From Bacteroidota bacterium (GTDB lineage: Bacteria > Bacteroidota > Ignavibacteria > Ignavibacteriales > Ignavibacteriaceae): DNA of 48,559 bases. Position numbers and translations under genes: made by a program. Within the stretch, counting starts at the first letter, position 1. The number at the start of each line of letters is the position of its first letter. Below, piece by piece: positions 26,822-36,426 of the stretch. Under the pieces are notes generated by a model that had not been told where the DNA came from, did no database searches, and was given only the letters and a program-made list of their open reading frames with translations. The stretch covers positions 1 to 48,559 of the forward strand of contig JACZTL010000023.1 in assembly GCA_022573715.1 (NCBI GenBank), written 5' to 3'.

Positions 26822-27586
26822 TTATTTTTTTACACTTTTACTTGCAATTTTTTGAAACCAAGAATCTGGCATTCTCTTTAAGAAGCCAGTCAATAAAGCC
26901 ATTTGCCAAGGGAATCGTATTATTTCTTTTCCTTTTTTAAGTCCATTAAAAATTATCTCCACTGCTTTATCCACATCCATAAGATAGGGCATCGGGAAAT
27001 CGTTTTTGTCTGTCATTGGTGTTTTGATAAACCCAGGATGTACAGAAATAATTTTTACATTGAATGGTTTGTATTCTGCTTTTAAGCTTTCCAAAAGTGC
27101 CGTCACTGCAGCTTTACTCGAGCAATAAAATCCGCTTACAGGGAAACTCCTAGCATCAGCAAGACTGGAAACACCCGCTATAAAACCGGATCTTTGTTTT
27201 TTTAAAATAGGTAACAGTTCATTTAAGAAATAAACTATTCCAAAGAAATTTACAGCAAATGTTTGTTCGCCGATTGATGAGTCGAAATTTGCAAATGATT
27301 GTTTCATACCAATACCGGAATTTAGAATAGCACCATCAATTCGTTTAAATTTTTCCAATATTAAACTGACGGTTTTTTTTACTTCATCTTTTTTTGTTAC
27401 ATCACATTTTATTATTAATAGCTCTGAACCATAATTTTCAATTTGTTCTTTTAATGCTTCTAAAAGTTCTACTCGGCGGGCGATTAAAATTAATCTGCAT
27501 TTTTCTTTTGCAAATCTCAATGCAAGCTCCCTACCTATTCCGCTTGAAGCACCCGTTATTAAAATATTTTTATTTTTTAATTCCAC
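26822..27586 (-). CDS. Short-chain dehydrogenase/reductase
   Basis: The product is a 254-residue classical SDR. The NAD(P)-binding motif is TGASSGIG (residues 11-18), the NSG motif is LNSGIG (about 88-93), and the catalytic residues are S140/S141, Y154 and K158 in FYCSSKAAV. HPGFIKTPMTDK follows as the substrate-side loop. The arginines after the first beta-alpha unit (LIARRVE) suggest NADP preference. The C-terminal WQMALLTGFLKRMPDSWFQ resembles membrane-associated SDRs of the DHRS7/YqjQ type. The start is GTG at 27586, immediately before ELKNKNILITG. The substrate is unknown. Confidence 0.92.
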   Translation of the reverse strand: MELKNKNILITGASSGIGRELALRFAKEKCRLILIARRVELLEALKEQIENYGSELLIIKCDVTKKDEVKKTVSLILEKFKRIDGAILNSGIGMKQSFANFDSSIGEQTFAVNFFGIVYFLNELLPILKKQRSGFIAGVSSLADARSFPVSGFYCSSKAAVTALLESLKAEYKPFNVKIISVHPGFIKTPMTDKNDFPMPYLMDVDKAVEIIFNGLKKGKEIIRFPWQMALLTGFLKRMPDSWFQKIASKSVKK

Positions 27587-27911
27587 AGAGTACTACCAAA
27601 TGTAATTTTAAAGTAATTTTATTAATATACAAATAATCTTTGTTAGTATTATCAGAGATAAAACTTCAATGATAAAAATTACTAAAAATAAATATTTTAT
27701 TATATATCGAATAAGCTTTTTCAAAAATTTTTTAGTAATTCATTTAATATTAATACTGATATTTTTTGGAGGATAATAAATCAAATATTACGATTTATAA
27801 TTATCTAGGTCCTATTTTTTAAAGAATTGTGATATTAATAATAAGTATTGACTAAATTTCAATTGTTATGATTTTTTTTTATGATTTCATAACAACAGAT
27901 ATAATAAAACG
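27587..27911. other. AT-rich intergenic region between divergent SDR and nad operon
   Basis: These 325 bases have no plausible gene. They must hold the promoters of the minus-strand SDR gene and the plus-strand nadCAB operon. A TATAAT at 27900-27905 lies so close to the nadC TTG that a transcript from it would be almost leaderless. A TTGACT at 27848 is not correctly spaced for it. No NAD riboswitch-like structure or NadR/NrtR operator could be recognised by eye. Confidence 0.4.
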
Positions 27912-28781
27912 TTGAAAAAACAATGGCATGTAAATAAATTTGAAACAATTGCTCTTATAAGCAAGGCAATTGAAGAAGATATTGGACCTGGCGATATTAC
28001 AAGTAATCTAACTATTGAAGAAAAAACTATTTGGTCAGGTAGTTTTATCCTAAAACAAAATGGAATTATTGCAGGTCTTGAGATATTAAAAGAAGTATTT
28101 AATCAAATAGATCCTTTGCTAATTATCACTTGTCATGCAAAAGATAGTAATTATTATAAAAAAGGAAAAAAAATAGCACATGTTAAAGGAAGAGCACGTT
28201 CTATGCTTGCAGGTGAAAGGACAGCATTAAATTTTCTACAAAGAATGTCAGGTATTGCAAGCCTTACTTACGAATTTGTTCAAGCTGTTAAAGGGACGAA
28301 AGCCGTTATTTTAGATACTCGAAAAACACTTCCAGGATTAAGAATACTTGACAAATGGGCTGTTAAAATAGGGGGCGGTACAAATCATAGATTCGGTTTG
28401 TTTGATTGTATTCTGATAAAAGAAAATCACATTATGGCTTCAGGAGGTGTTAAAAATGCATTAGAAAACTGCTTACGATTTAAAAAACCAGATTTAAAAA
28501 TAATAGTGGAAGTTCAAAACTTAACACAATTAAAAGAAGTAATGAAGATAGGTTGTGATAGAGTATTACTGGATAATATGAAACTATCTGAAATTAAAAA
28601 AGCTGTAAAGTTAGTTAATCGAAAAATTTCTTCAGAAGTTTCAGGAAACATAACTTTAGCTAATGTAAAAAAATATGCTGAAACTGGTGTTGATTATATT
28701 TCTGTGGGTATGTTAACTCATTCTGCAAAAGCTCTGGATATTAGTTTTATTTTAGATAATAAATTTAAAGAGAGAAGTTAA
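27912..28781 (+). CDS. nadC: Quinolinate phosphoribosyltransferase (nicotinate-nucleotide pyrophosphorylase)
   Basis: This 289-residue enzyme turns quinolinate and PRPP into nicotinate mononucleotide, the third step of de novo NAD synthesis. Family marks are EDIGPGDITSNL (about 16-27), GERTALNFLQRMSGIA (about 101-116), LDTRKTLPGLRILDKWAV and the GGGTNHRFGL ... ILIKENH block (about 154-178). LLDNM and EVSGNITLANVKKYAETGVDYISVG form the C-terminal barrel strands. The start is TTG at 27912, with no better start upstream. It opens a three-gene operon with nadA (two-base gap) and nadB, which together supply the whole aspartate-to-NaMN route. Confidence 0.96.
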   Translation: MKKQWHVNKFETIALISKAIEEDIGPGDITSNLTIEEKTIWSGSFILKQNGIIAGLEILKEVFNQIDPLLIITCHAKDSNYYKKGKKIAHVKGRARSMLAGERTALNFLQRMSGIASLTYEFVQAVKGTKAVILDTRKTLPGLRILDKWAVKIGGGTNHRFGLFDCILIKENHIMASGGVKNALENCLRFKKPDLKIIVEVQNLTQLKEVMKIGCDRVLLDNMKLSEIKKAVKLVNRKISSEVSGNITLANVKKYAETGVDYISVGMLTHSAKALDISFILDNKFKERS

Positions 28782-28783
28782 AA

Positions 28784-29830
28784 ATGGATATTAATAGTAT
28801 TTACAATTCAATGCAGAAAGCACTAAAGGGAATTGTTCCTGAAATAGAATTAAAATATAAAGCCGAACTTGTTTATAAGATTAACAATCTTAAAAAAGAA
28901 AAAAATGCTATAATTCTTGGACATAATTATATGGAACCTGCCCTCTTTTATACAATACCCGATATTAAAGGAGATTCATTGGAATTGAGCCGTAAAGCTG
29001 CTGAAGTAGATAATGATATAATTGTTTTCTGCGGGGTTAAATTTATGGCCGAAACAGCAAAAATTCTTAATCCTAATAAAACAGTTCTTCTACCTTCTCA
29101 AAAAGCAGGATGCTCGCTTGCGGAAAGTATTACTGCTGACGATGTTCGCCAGTTAAAAAAGTCTTTTCCAGGAGTTCCGGTTGTAACATATGTGAATACT
29201 TATGCAGATGTTAAAGCGGAATCTGATATTTGTTGCACTTCAAGTAATGCTGTTTCAGTTGTGAATTCATTAAAAACAGATACTGTAATCTTTCTTCCCG
29301 ATGAATATTTAGCAAAGAATGTAGCTAAAGAGACTGGAAAACACATTATTTTTCCTCAGATTTTACATGGAACAGAACAAAAGAAAAATGATGTTGATAT
29401 TTTAGATTATCAATTGATAGGCTGGAAAGGTAGATGTGAAGTACACGAGAAATTTTCTGTAGAAGATATTAATAATGTACGCGAACAATTTTCTGATGTG
29501 GTGGTTTTAGCCCATCCTGAATGCTCACCCGAAGTTGTAGAAGCATCTGATTTTTCGGGCAGTACTACGACGATGATAAAGTATGTGGAAAAATTAAATG
29601 GTTGTAAAATATTATTGTTAACTGAATGCTCAATGGGAGACAATATTATAGCTGAAAATCCTGACAAAGATATATTAAGATTATGTAGTGTCCGCTGTCC
29701 GCATATGAATCAAATTACACTTGAAGCTACACTATCTTCATTGACGGATCTAAAATATAAAATTGAAATACCCGAAGATATTCGTTTGCGTGCACATAAA
29801 GCCGTTCAAAGAATGATTGAAATATCTTAA
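28784..29830 (+). CDS. nadA: Quinolinate synthase
   Basis: This 348-residue [4Fe-4S] enzyme condenses iminoaspartate with dihydroxyacetone phosphate to quinolinate. ILGHNYMEPALFYTIPDIKGDSL (about 44-66) starts the first of three similar domains. The expected cluster cysteines are C83 (VFCGVKFMAE), C218 (WKGRCEVHEKF) and C305 (RCPHMNQITLEAT). It lies between nadC and nadB with short gaps of 2 and 8 bases, consistent with a single transcript and with channelling of unstable iminoaspartate from NadB. Confidence 0.96.
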   Translation: MDINSIYNSMQKALKGIVPEIELKYKAELVYKINNLKKEKNAIILGHNYMEPALFYTIPDIKGDSLELSRKAAEVDNDIIVFCGVKFMAETAKILNPNKTVLLPSQKAGCSLAESITADDVRQLKKSFPGVPVVTYVNTYADVKAESDICCTSSNAVSVVNSLKTDTVIFLPDEYLAKNVAKETGKHIIFPQILHGTEQKKNDVDILDYQLIGWKGRCEVHEKFSVEDINNVREQFSDVVVLAHPECSPEVVEASDFSGSTTTMIKYVEKLNGCKILLLTECSMGDNIIAENPDKDILRLCSVRCPHMNQITLEATLSSLTDLKYKIEIPEDIRLRAHKAVQRMIEIS

Positions 29831-29838
29831 AATTAATT

Positions 29839-31401
29839 ATGTATCAATCAGATGTTTTAGTAATAGGTTCAGGCATTGCAGGTGGTATTACTGCTTTACA
29901 GCTTGCTGATGCGGGGTTGGAAGTATTATTAGTTACCCGCTCTAAAGATCCTACTGATTCTAATACATATTATGCTCAAGGTGGAATTATATATAAAGGC
30001 AAAAGCGATTCTCCCAAGCTGCTTACCAAAGATATAATTTTGGCTGGAGCAAATTTAAATAATGAAAAATCAGCGTATATTTTGGCTAAAGAAGGGCCTA
30101 AACTAATTGAAGATATTTTAATTAAGCGGCTAAACACTTCTTTTGACAGAGATGAAAATGGACAGCTTTCATTATCGTTAGAAGGCGGACATTCTATTTC
30201 TAGAATAATTCATTCTAAAGATGCTACTGGCAAAGCGATTGAAATAAGTTTGATAAATGTTTTAAAAAAACATCCAAATGTTAAGATTCTACAAAACCAT
30301 ACGGCCATCGATTTATTAACCATGTCTCATCACTCGAAAGATAAAAAGAAAGTTTACCTTGAAGAAGAGTGCTGCGGGGCTTACATTTTTGATAACGAAA
30401 CTAAAAAAGTTTTACATGCCATTGCAAAAAGAACCGTTTTGGCAACCGGTGGTATAGGGCAGATTTTTTTACGCACTACTAATCCGAAAGGTGCCAGAGG
30501 AGACGGTTTAGCTATGGCAAGTAGAGCCAGAACACGCATAATAAATGCAGAATATATTCAATTTCATCCCACAACATTTTATAAAGAATATGGACCGTTG
30601 TTTTTAATATCGGAAGCTGTCAGAGGTGCAGGCGGGAAGTTAGTCAATAAAAATGGTGCAACATTTATGGAAAAATATTCACCGGAATGGAAAGATTTGG
30701 CTACAAGAGATATTGTTGCACGAAGTATCTTAAATGAAATGTTAACTAAAAGTCTATCGAACGTTTATATAAATATCTATTCTTATTTATCAAAAAATAA
30801 AATTAAAAAATTATTTCCAAATATCTACAGAAAATGTTTAGAAAACGGCGTAGATATAACACAAGACTTAATACCGATAGTACCATCTGCGCATTATTTT
30901 TGCGGTGGTGTATGGACCGATGAATGGGGAAAAACTACCATTCGAAATCTTTACGCTGTAGGGGAAGTAGCTTGTAATGGACTTCACGGTGCGAACCGGC
31001 TTGCCAGCGCATCTTTATTAGAAGGTCTTGTCTGGGGAATTAGAGCCGCTAAAGATATATTAAATAACATTACTAATTTATTCCAGTTTAACAAACGTGA
31101 TATACTTCCATGGATAGACACTGGTATTGAAGACCCGGATCCGGCCCTCATACAACAGGACATGAATGTTATTAAACATATTATGTGGAATTATGTGGGG
31201 CTAATACGTTCAACAAAGCGTTTAGACAGAGCAATACGGGAACTTCGGAACTTAGAAATTGAAATCGAGCATTTTTACAGAATCAGCCGTATAACTGATT
31301 CACTTATTGGTTTAAGAAATTCAGTTCAATCTGCACTTATTATTACTACGGCAGCTTGGAAAAACCATAATAGTTGTGGTTGTCATTATAGAGAATTATA
31401 A
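29839..31401 (+). CDS. nadB: L-aspartate oxidase
   Basis: This 520-residue flavoprotein oxidises L-aspartate to iminoaspartate, the first step of de novo NAD synthesis. The FAD motif VIGSGIAGGITALQLADAG is at residues 7-25. YAQGGI, the substrate-loop EYIQFHPTTFY, and the fumarate-reductase-family signature SAHYFCGGVWTDEWGKT are all present. HGANRLASASLLEGLVWG is the second FAD-contact motif. The C-terminal helical domain ends with SCGCHYRE. It is the last gene of nadCAB; 148 non-coding bases follow, without a clear terminator. Confidence 0.95.
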   Translation: MYQSDVLVIGSGIAGGITALQLADAGLEVLLVTRSKDPTDSNTYYAQGGIIYKGKSDSPKLLTKDIILAGANLNNEKSAYILAKEGPKLIEDILIKRLNTSFDRDENGQLSLSLEGGHSISRIIHSKDATGKAIEISLINVLKKHPNVKILQNHTAIDLLTMSHHSKDKKKVYLEEECCGAYIFDNETKKVLHAIAKRTVLATGGIGQIFLRTTNPKGARGDGLAMASRARTRIINAEYIQFHPTTFYKEYGPLFLISEAVRGAGGKLVNKNGATFMEKYSPEWKDLATRDIVARSILNEMLTKSLSNVYINIYSYLSKNKIKKLFPNIYRKCLENGVDITQDLIPIVPSAHYFCGGVWTDEWGKTTIRNLYAVGEVACNGLHGANRLASASLLEGLVWGIRAAKDILNNITNLFQFNKRDILPWIDTGIEDPDPALIQQDMNVIKHIMWNYVGLIRSTKRLDRAIRELRNLEIEIEHFYRISRITDSLIGLRNSVQSALIITTAAWKNHNSCGCHYREL

Positions 31402-31549
31402 CTGACAGTAATTAATTTGTGCAACTATTTTTTACATTAATTAACATTTTTAAGTCTATATTAAAATTAACCAACAATTTTTTTTTAAGTTTTAATTACA
31501 TCTTTTCAATTTAAGAACAATTCATTATCTTTCATCAAAAATTATTCCA

Positions 31550-32119
31550 ATGTTTGTAAGTAATACTATATTAATAGATGATATTGTTGTAAGGGATGAA
31601 ATTCTTTCACAGAAATTTGTTTGTGATTTGGAAAAATGCAAGGGTGCCTGCTGTACTTTAAAAAGTGAATTTGGTGCTCCTTTGTTAAAGGAAGAAATTC
31701 CTTTAATTGAAGAAAATTATGGTGAAGTAGAAAAATATTTACCCGAAAAACATAAAAAAGCTATAAACACAAGCGGCTTTTATGAAGAAAAACACGGTGA
31801 GCTAATGATTAATAGTGTAGATAATAAATCTTGTGTCTTTGTTTATTATGAAAATGATATTGCAAAATGCAGCTTAGAAAAAGCATATTTAGAAGGAAAA
31901 TCATCGTTCAAAAAACCGGTATCCTGTCAATTATTCCCGATTCGGATTTCAAATTTTGGTGGAGATGTTTTAAGATATGAAAAATTCAGCGAATGCAATC
32001 ACGCTGAGAAAAAAGGCAGTAACAAAAACACTTATCTTTATGAATTTAGTGAAGAACCGCTAACAAGCAAATATGGGAGCAAATGGTATTTATCATTAAA
32101 GGAAAAAGCAGGGAAATAA
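31550..32119 (+). CDS. DUF3109 family cysteine-rich protein
   Basis: The product is a 189-residue cytosolic protein of the DUF3109 family, widespread in Bacteroidota. Cysteines appear as FVCDLEKCKGACC (about 24-36), SCVF, KCSLE, SCQLFP and ECNH, a layout that suggests a zinc or iron-sulfur site like that of YkgJ-type proteins. The ATG follows a 148-base gap after nadB. Its stop is one base before rpoN, so it is probably co-transcribed with rpoN. No function has been shown for the family that I know of. Confidence 0.85.
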   Translation: MFVSNTILIDDIVVRDEILSQKFVCDLEKCKGACCTLKSEFGAPLLKEEIPLIEENYGEVEKYLPEKHKKAINTSGFYEEKHGELMINSVDNKSCVFVYYENDIAKCSLEKAYLEGKSSFKKPVSCQLFPIRISNFGGDVLRYEKFSECNHAEKKGSNKNTYLYEFSEEPLTSKYGSKWYLSLKEKAGK

Positions 32120-32120
32120 A

Positions 32121-33557
32121 ATGTTATCATTACACCAAAGACTTTCACAACAACAGAGATTATCTCCCCAGCAAATTCAGTATCAAAAGCTTCTTCAACT
32201 TAATACTCTTGCCCTTGAACAAAGGATTAAAATTGAGTTGGAGTTAAATCCTATTTTGGAAGAAGAAATTGATATCTCGTTAGAAGAAGAAAAAACTGAT
32301 AATGAGAACGAAGAAAATGAAATTGATGAGAGCAAAGACGAAGAATTTGAAATTGAAGATTTTATGAACGATGAATCTATTGACGACATAAGAGTTAACA
32401 GAAACGAAGATAAAGAAGATTATCATCCATTAACGCCAGCCAAAAAAACATTAAATGAATATTTAATTGATCAACTTAGACTTCTAAATTTAAGCGAAGA
32501 TTTATTTTTGTTGGGCGATGAAATAATTGGAAATTTAAGTGACAACGGATATTTAAACAGAGCCTTTGATGAAATTGTAAATGAAATGAGAATGTTTGAA
32601 CATATAAATGTAACTGATGAGCAGGCACAGAAATTACTGAATACAATTCAAACATTTGATCCTGTTGGTATTGCCGCTTGTGATTTAAGGGAATGTCTTC
32701 TAATTCAATTACGAAATTTGTCTTTAGATCCATACTATTCATACTTAGCTGAAGAAATGTTAAGAGATAATTTTGAAGACTTTAAAAACAAACGTTACGA
32801 TGCAGTAAAAGCTAAAATGAACTTAACTGATGAAACATTAAAAGCAACAGTTGAACTTATTCAAAGTCTTAATCCTAAACCCGGCGAAGGAAATATAGAT
32901 ACCGAACAATTAAATCAAATCACACCTGATTTTCTTATAGAAAAAATTGAAGATAATTTTATAATTACTTTAAATGACAAAAGTGTTCCTTCCATTACTC
33001 TGAATAAAACATATTTAGAGATGATTGATGAGAATAAAAAGGCGAAGAAGACAAAACAATCAAAAGAGACTTATAAATTTTTGAAAGAAAAATTTGAATC
33101 AGCCAAATGGTTTATAGCATGTATTCAACAGCGCAGGGATACATTGATGAAAATAATGCAGACAATTTTTGAAAAACAATTTCAGTTTTTTGAGAAAGGG
33201 TCCAAATTTTTAAAACCCATGATTTACAAAGACATAGCTGATGAAATTAGTATGGATATTTCAACAATAAGCAGAGTAGTTAATAATAAGTACGTACAGA
33301 GTCCTATGGGTATACACGAACTTAAATATTTTTTCAGCGAGGGCTTAAGTACGGATACTGGCGATGATATTTCAAACAAACATATAAAAGAATTACTAAA
33401 AGAAATTATTGATGGAGAGACTAAAAAATCTCCATTAAGCGATGAAAAACTGGCAGAACTGCTAAATGAAAAAGGCATTCACATAGCAAGAAGAACAGTT
33501 GCTAAATACAGGGAACAGCTAAGAATTTCAGTTGCAAGACTTCGGAAAGAATTATAA
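32121..33557 (+). CDS. rpoN: RNA polymerase sigma-54 factor
   Basis: This 478-residue alternative sigma factor recognises -24/-12 promoters and needs an AAA+ activator. The glutamine- and leucine-rich region I (HQRLSQQQRLSPQQIQYQKL) binds activators. An acidic region II follows (about 55-95, many E and D). The core-binding domain contains ADEISMDISTISRVVNNKY (helix-turn-helix). The RpoN box ARRTVAKYRE (456-465) near the end is perfect. It overlaps the following methyltransferase gene by one base (TAATG). The CHASE2-AAA+ activator 2.9 kb downstream is an obvious candidate client. Confidence 0.97.
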   Translation: MLSLHQRLSQQQRLSPQQIQYQKLLQLNTLALEQRIKIELELNPILEEEIDISLEEEKTDNENEENEIDESKDEEFEIEDFMNDESIDDIRVNRNEDKEDYHPLTPAKKTLNEYLIDQLRLLNLSEDLFLLGDEIIGNLSDNGYLNRAFDEIVNEMRMFEHINVTDEQAQKLLNTIQTFDPVGIAACDLRECLLIQLRNLSLDPYYSYLAEEMLRDNFEDFKNKRYDAVKAKMNLTDETLKATVELIQSLNPKPGEGNIDTEQLNQITPDFLIEKIEDNFIITLNDKSVPSITLNKTYLEMIDENKKAKKTKQSKETYKFLKEKFESAKWFIACIQQRRDTLMKIMQTIFEKQFQFFEKGSKFLKPMIYKDIADEISMDISTISRVVNNKYVQSPMGIHELKYFFSEGLSTDTGDDISNKHIKELLKEIIDGETKKSPLSDEKLAELLNEKGIHIARRTVAKYREQLRISVARLRKEL

Positions 33558-34204
33558 TGCAAATATTTGTTGACGTTTTTCTGATATTTATCCTTTATTT
33601 TTTATTTGGATACACGCACACATTTTTATCATCAAAAAAAATTAAAAATTTTATAAAGAATAAATTCGGAAATCTTATAGCTTTTTATCGACTAAGCTTT
33701 AATATAATTTCCATTTTACTTTTAGCGTTAATATTAAAATACGCGCCGCGCCCTGATATAATAATTTATGACTTACAAAATCCGTATGATCTTCTTATTT
33801 TAATATCACAATTTTTGGGGTTAATCGGATTTTTTTGGAGCTTTAAATATTTATGTGCTTCAGAATTAATTGGAATAGGACAAATTAAAAGATGGTTAAG
33901 AAATGAATATGATGTGGAAGATCTGGATGAAAGAACAACGTTAAATATTAGGGGACCGTTCAAGTTTGTAAGACACCCAATTTATTTTTTCTCAATATTA
34001 TTTTTAATTTCAAAACCAACGATGGACCTTTTTTATTTAATTACTTTTATTTGTGCGGTTATTTATTTTTATGTAGGCTCTATTTATGAAGAGAAAAAAT
34101 TAGTTGATGAATACGGTAAATTATATACTCAATATCAGTCGATTGTCCCCAGAATTTTGCCGTTAAAAATATTTAAGCCGTATAAAATTGAAAAAACAAT
34201 TTAA
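33557..34204 (+). CDS. PEMT/ICMT-like integral membrane methyltransferase family protein
   Basis: The product is 215 residues with about five hydrophobic segments. The C-terminal half has the signature of the isoprenylcysteine methyltransferase/phospholipid N-methyltransferase/NnrU superfamily: LNIRGPFKFVRHPIYFFSIL (about 131-150), then YVGSIYEEKKLVDEYGKLYTQYQ. The RHP and EEKxL motifs bind S-adenosylmethionine in characterised members. The substrate (lipid or other) is unknown. It is translationally coupled to rpoN by a TAATG overlap, which is not a common partnership. Confidence 0.82.
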   Translation: MQIFVDVFLIFILYFLFGYTHTFLSSKKIKNFIKNKFGNLIAFYRLSFNIISILLLALILKYAPRPDIIIYDLQNPYDLLILISQFLGLIGFFWSFKYLCASELIGIGQIKRWLRNEYDVEDLDERTTLNIRGPFKFVRHPIYFFSILFLISKPTMDLFYLITFICAVIYFYVGSIYEEKKLVDEYGKLYTQYQSIVPRILPLKIFKPYKIEKTI

Positions 34205-34295
34205 TTTGTAAAAATATTTATACTGAATTTGCCTGTTGAGCAATTTGCAAGCAGGTTTATTCTCAGAATTATTTTAAGAATTCGGGAGAAATTTT

Positions 34296-34838
34296 ATGGA
34301 AATGAAAATTAATGCAACAACAATTTTAGGTATTGTACATAACGGGAGAGCCGCCTTAGGCGGTGATGGTCAGGTAACTTTGGGGAATACGGTTATGAAA
34401 CACAATGCAGTAAAGATAAGAACTATTTCAAAAGGTAAAGTGTTGTGCGGTTTTGCAGGTGCTTCTGCAGATTCTTTTACTCTTATGGAAAGATTTGAAG
34501 ATAAACTTCAACAATATAGAGGGGATGTTTACCGTGCTGCCGTTGAACTTGCTAAAGATTGGAGACAGGATAAATACCTTCGTCGGTTGGAAGCAATGCT
34601 TGCTGTTATAGCGGAAGGTAAAGCTCTTTTAATTTCTGGTAACGGTGATGTAATTGAACCCGATGATCAAATTGTTGCTATCGGTTCCGGCGGAATGTAT
34701 GCTTTGGCTGCCGCTAAAATGTTAAAAAAATACAGTAAACTTCCTGCTAAAGATATAGTAAAAAAAGCTTTAATTACGGCTTCTCAAATATGTATTTTTA
34801 CAAATGATAAAATAAATGTAGTGGAATTAAAAAAATAA
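34296..34838 (+). CDS. hslV: ATP-dependent protease peptidase subunit HslV
   Basis: This 180-residue proteasome-like N-terminal threonine hydrolase forms the peptidase core of HslVU. The catalytic threonine is T8 in [13 protein letters not shown]; the first seven residues would be removed. [40 protein letters not shown] and [12 protein letters not shown] are standard HslV segments. It is preceded by GGGAG as ribosome binding site. HslU follows after 14 bases. Together they degrade misfolded and regulatory proteins in the cytosol. Confidence 0.97.
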   Translation: MEMKINATTILGIVHNGRAALGGDGQVTLGNTVMKHNAVKIRTISKGKVLCGFAGASADSFTLMERFEDKLQQYRGDVYRAAVELAKDWRQDKYLRRLEAMLAVIAEGKALLISGNGDVIEPDDQIVAIGSGGMYALAAAKMLKKYSKLPAKDIVKKALITASQICIFTNDKINVVELKK

Positions 34839-34852
34839 ATTATGGATTTAAA

Positions 34853-36238
34853 ATGGGAAATAATTCAAGTAAAGATCTTACACCAGTTCAGATTGTAACA
34901 GAACTTGACAAATATATTATAGGGCAGGACGATGCAAAACGCGCAGTTGCGATTGCACTCAGAAATAGATGGAGGAGACAACAGGTTGAAAGCCCTCTTA
35001 GAGAAGAAATTTTTCCTAATAATATTATTATGATTGGACCAACAGGAGTCGGAAAAACAGAAATATCGAGAAGGCTGGCAAAAATTGTCTATGCACCTTT
35101 TATTAAAGTTGAAGCATCTAAATTTACAGAAGTCGGCTATGTGGGAAGAGATGTGGAATCAATGATAAGAGATTTGGCTGACTTTGCGGTGAACATGGTA
35201 AAATCGGAAAAAACATTGGAGGTGCAGGCAAAAGCAGAATCACTTGCAGAAGAAAAAATATTAGATATTTTGATTCCAGCTGTAAAAAGACCTGCGCAAC
35301 AACAAGCCCAGGAAGATGCTGCAGTTTCTAAACAGGAAGAGTATGAAAATCAAAAAACACGCGAGTGGATGAAAAAGAAACTGCAAAAAGGTGAACTCGA
35401 CGATAAAATGATAGAATTTGACACAACTGCTGTTGCTACTAATATAGGGATGCAAATATTAGGTCCATTTGGTATGGACGATATGGGTATAAATTTTAAT
35501 GAGATAATGGGCAGCATAATGCCCAAGAAAAAGAAGAAGAAGAAAACAACAATTGCCGATGCAAGAAAATTTTTAGTACAGGACGAAGCTCAAAAATTAA
35601 TTGATATGGATGTTGTTCAAAAAGAAGCGATAAAAAGAGTAGAAAACTCCGGCATTGTTGTTATTGATGAAATAGACAAAGTTGCAGGAGGAGGGAGCAA
35701 AGGACAGGGGCCGGATATTTCCAGAGAAGGAGTACAGCGCGATTTATTACCCATTGTTGAAGGTTCTAACGTAAATACTAAATACGGAGTTGTAAAAACC
35801 GACCACATTTTATTCATTGCTTCCGGTGCTTTTCATATGACAAAACCCTCTGACTTAATACCCGAGCTACAGGGAAGATTCCCCATAAGGGTAGAATTGA
35901 ATAGTCTGACAGAAGAAGATTTTGTTAAAATTTTAACTACACCTAAGAATGCTCTTTTAAAACAGTACATTGCTCTTTTAGAGACTGAAGGTGTTACCTT
36001 GGAATTTACACTAAGCGGTATAAAAGAAGTTGCTCGGATAGCCTGTGAGGTAAACAGCCAGGTTGAAAACATTGGGGCAAGAAGGTTACATACAATTCTT
36101 ACAACATTACTCGAAGACATTCTTTTTAATGTTCCAGACGAAGTACCGGAAAAGAAAATTAAAATAAACGCTAAAATTGTAAAAGAAAAATTAGATAAAA
36201 TTGTTAAAGATAGAGATTTAAGTAAATTTATTTTGTAA
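34853..36238 (+). CDS. hslU: HslU ATPase subunit of the HslUV protease
   Basis: This 461-residue AAA+ unfoldase feeds substrates to HslV. Walker A is GPTGVGKT (62-69), the pore loop is [12 protein letters not shown], Walker B is VVIDEIDK near 266-273, and sensor/arginine-finger regions are [12 protein letters not shown] and [16 protein letters not shown]. The intermediate I-domain includes a lysine run after SIMPKKKK. The C-terminus ends DLSKFIL, the usual tail that docks into HslV. It is the last gene of the operon; a strong terminator follows 38 bases after the stop. Confidence 0.97.
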   Translation: MGNNSSKDLTPVQIVTELDKYIIGQDDAKRAVAIALRNRWRRQQVESPLREEIFPNNIIMIGPTGVGKTEISRRLAKIVYAPFIKVEASKFTEVGYVGRDVESMIRDLADFAVNMVKSEKTLEVQAKAESLAEEKILDILIPAVKRPAQQQAQEDAAVSKQEEYENQKTREWMKKKLQKGELDDKMIEFDTTAVATNIGMQILGPFGMDDMGINFNEIMGSIMPKKKKKKKTTIADARKFLVQDEAQKLIDMDVVQKEAIKRVENSGIVVIDEIDKVAGGGSKGQGPDISREGVQRDLLPIVEGSNVNTKYGVVKTDHILFIASGAFHMTKPSDLIPELQGRFPIRVELNSLTEEDFVKILTTPKNALLKQYIALLETEGVTLEFTLSGIKEVARIACEVNSQVENIGARRLHTILTTLLEDILFNVPDEVPEKKIKINAKIVKEKLDKIVKDRDLSKFIL

Positions 36239-36275
36239 GGGAATAACGAAAGAAAACAATTTTTTAAAAATATTT

Positions 36276-36312
36276 AAACCTCAGAGGTCTTCAAGACCTC
36301 TGAGGTTTTTTT
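36276..36312 (+). terminator. Rho-independent terminator after hslU
   Basis: A perfect 15-base stem (AAACCTCAGAGGTCT at 36276-36290 with AGACCTCTGAGGTTT at 36294-36308) closes a three-base loop and runs into seven T residues (36306-36312). It lies 38 bases after the hslU stop and is by far the clearest terminator in the window. The flanking A run means it may also work on the other strand. Confidence 0.92.
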
Positions 36313-36351
36313 CTTTGCCTTACGTCTCACGTCTTTCATTTCACGTTTTTA
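36313..36351. repeat. Degenerate acgt-type low-complexity repeat
   Basis: After the terminator comes a string made of variants of tacgtctcacgt and tttcacgttttt. It resembles decayed short repeats found between genes in environmental Bacteroidota-like genomes. It has no reading frame or clear secondary structure. Confidence 0.35.
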
Positions 36352-36426
36352 ATCTTTTTACTGCTTGTAATTATAAACTTTTTTATATTTAGTAAGTTTT
36401 ATCCTTAAAATAGTTTATAATATTTT

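Noticed and set aside
27841-27911. Housekeeping promoter for nadC
   Set aside because: TTGACT and TATAAT occur but are wrongly spaced relative to each other, and the group uses a different -33/-7 consensus, so no confident call was made.
31402-31549. Promoter or terminator between nadB and the DUF3109 gene
   Set aside because: A TATCTTTC resembles the Bacteroidota -7 element, but there is no matching -33 box and no stem-loop with a T tract.
34231-34258. Hairpin in the hslV leader (CCTGTTG with CAAGCAGG)
   Set aside because: Seven to eight base pairs with a bulge in AT-rich DNA, no known regulatory motif; likely chance.
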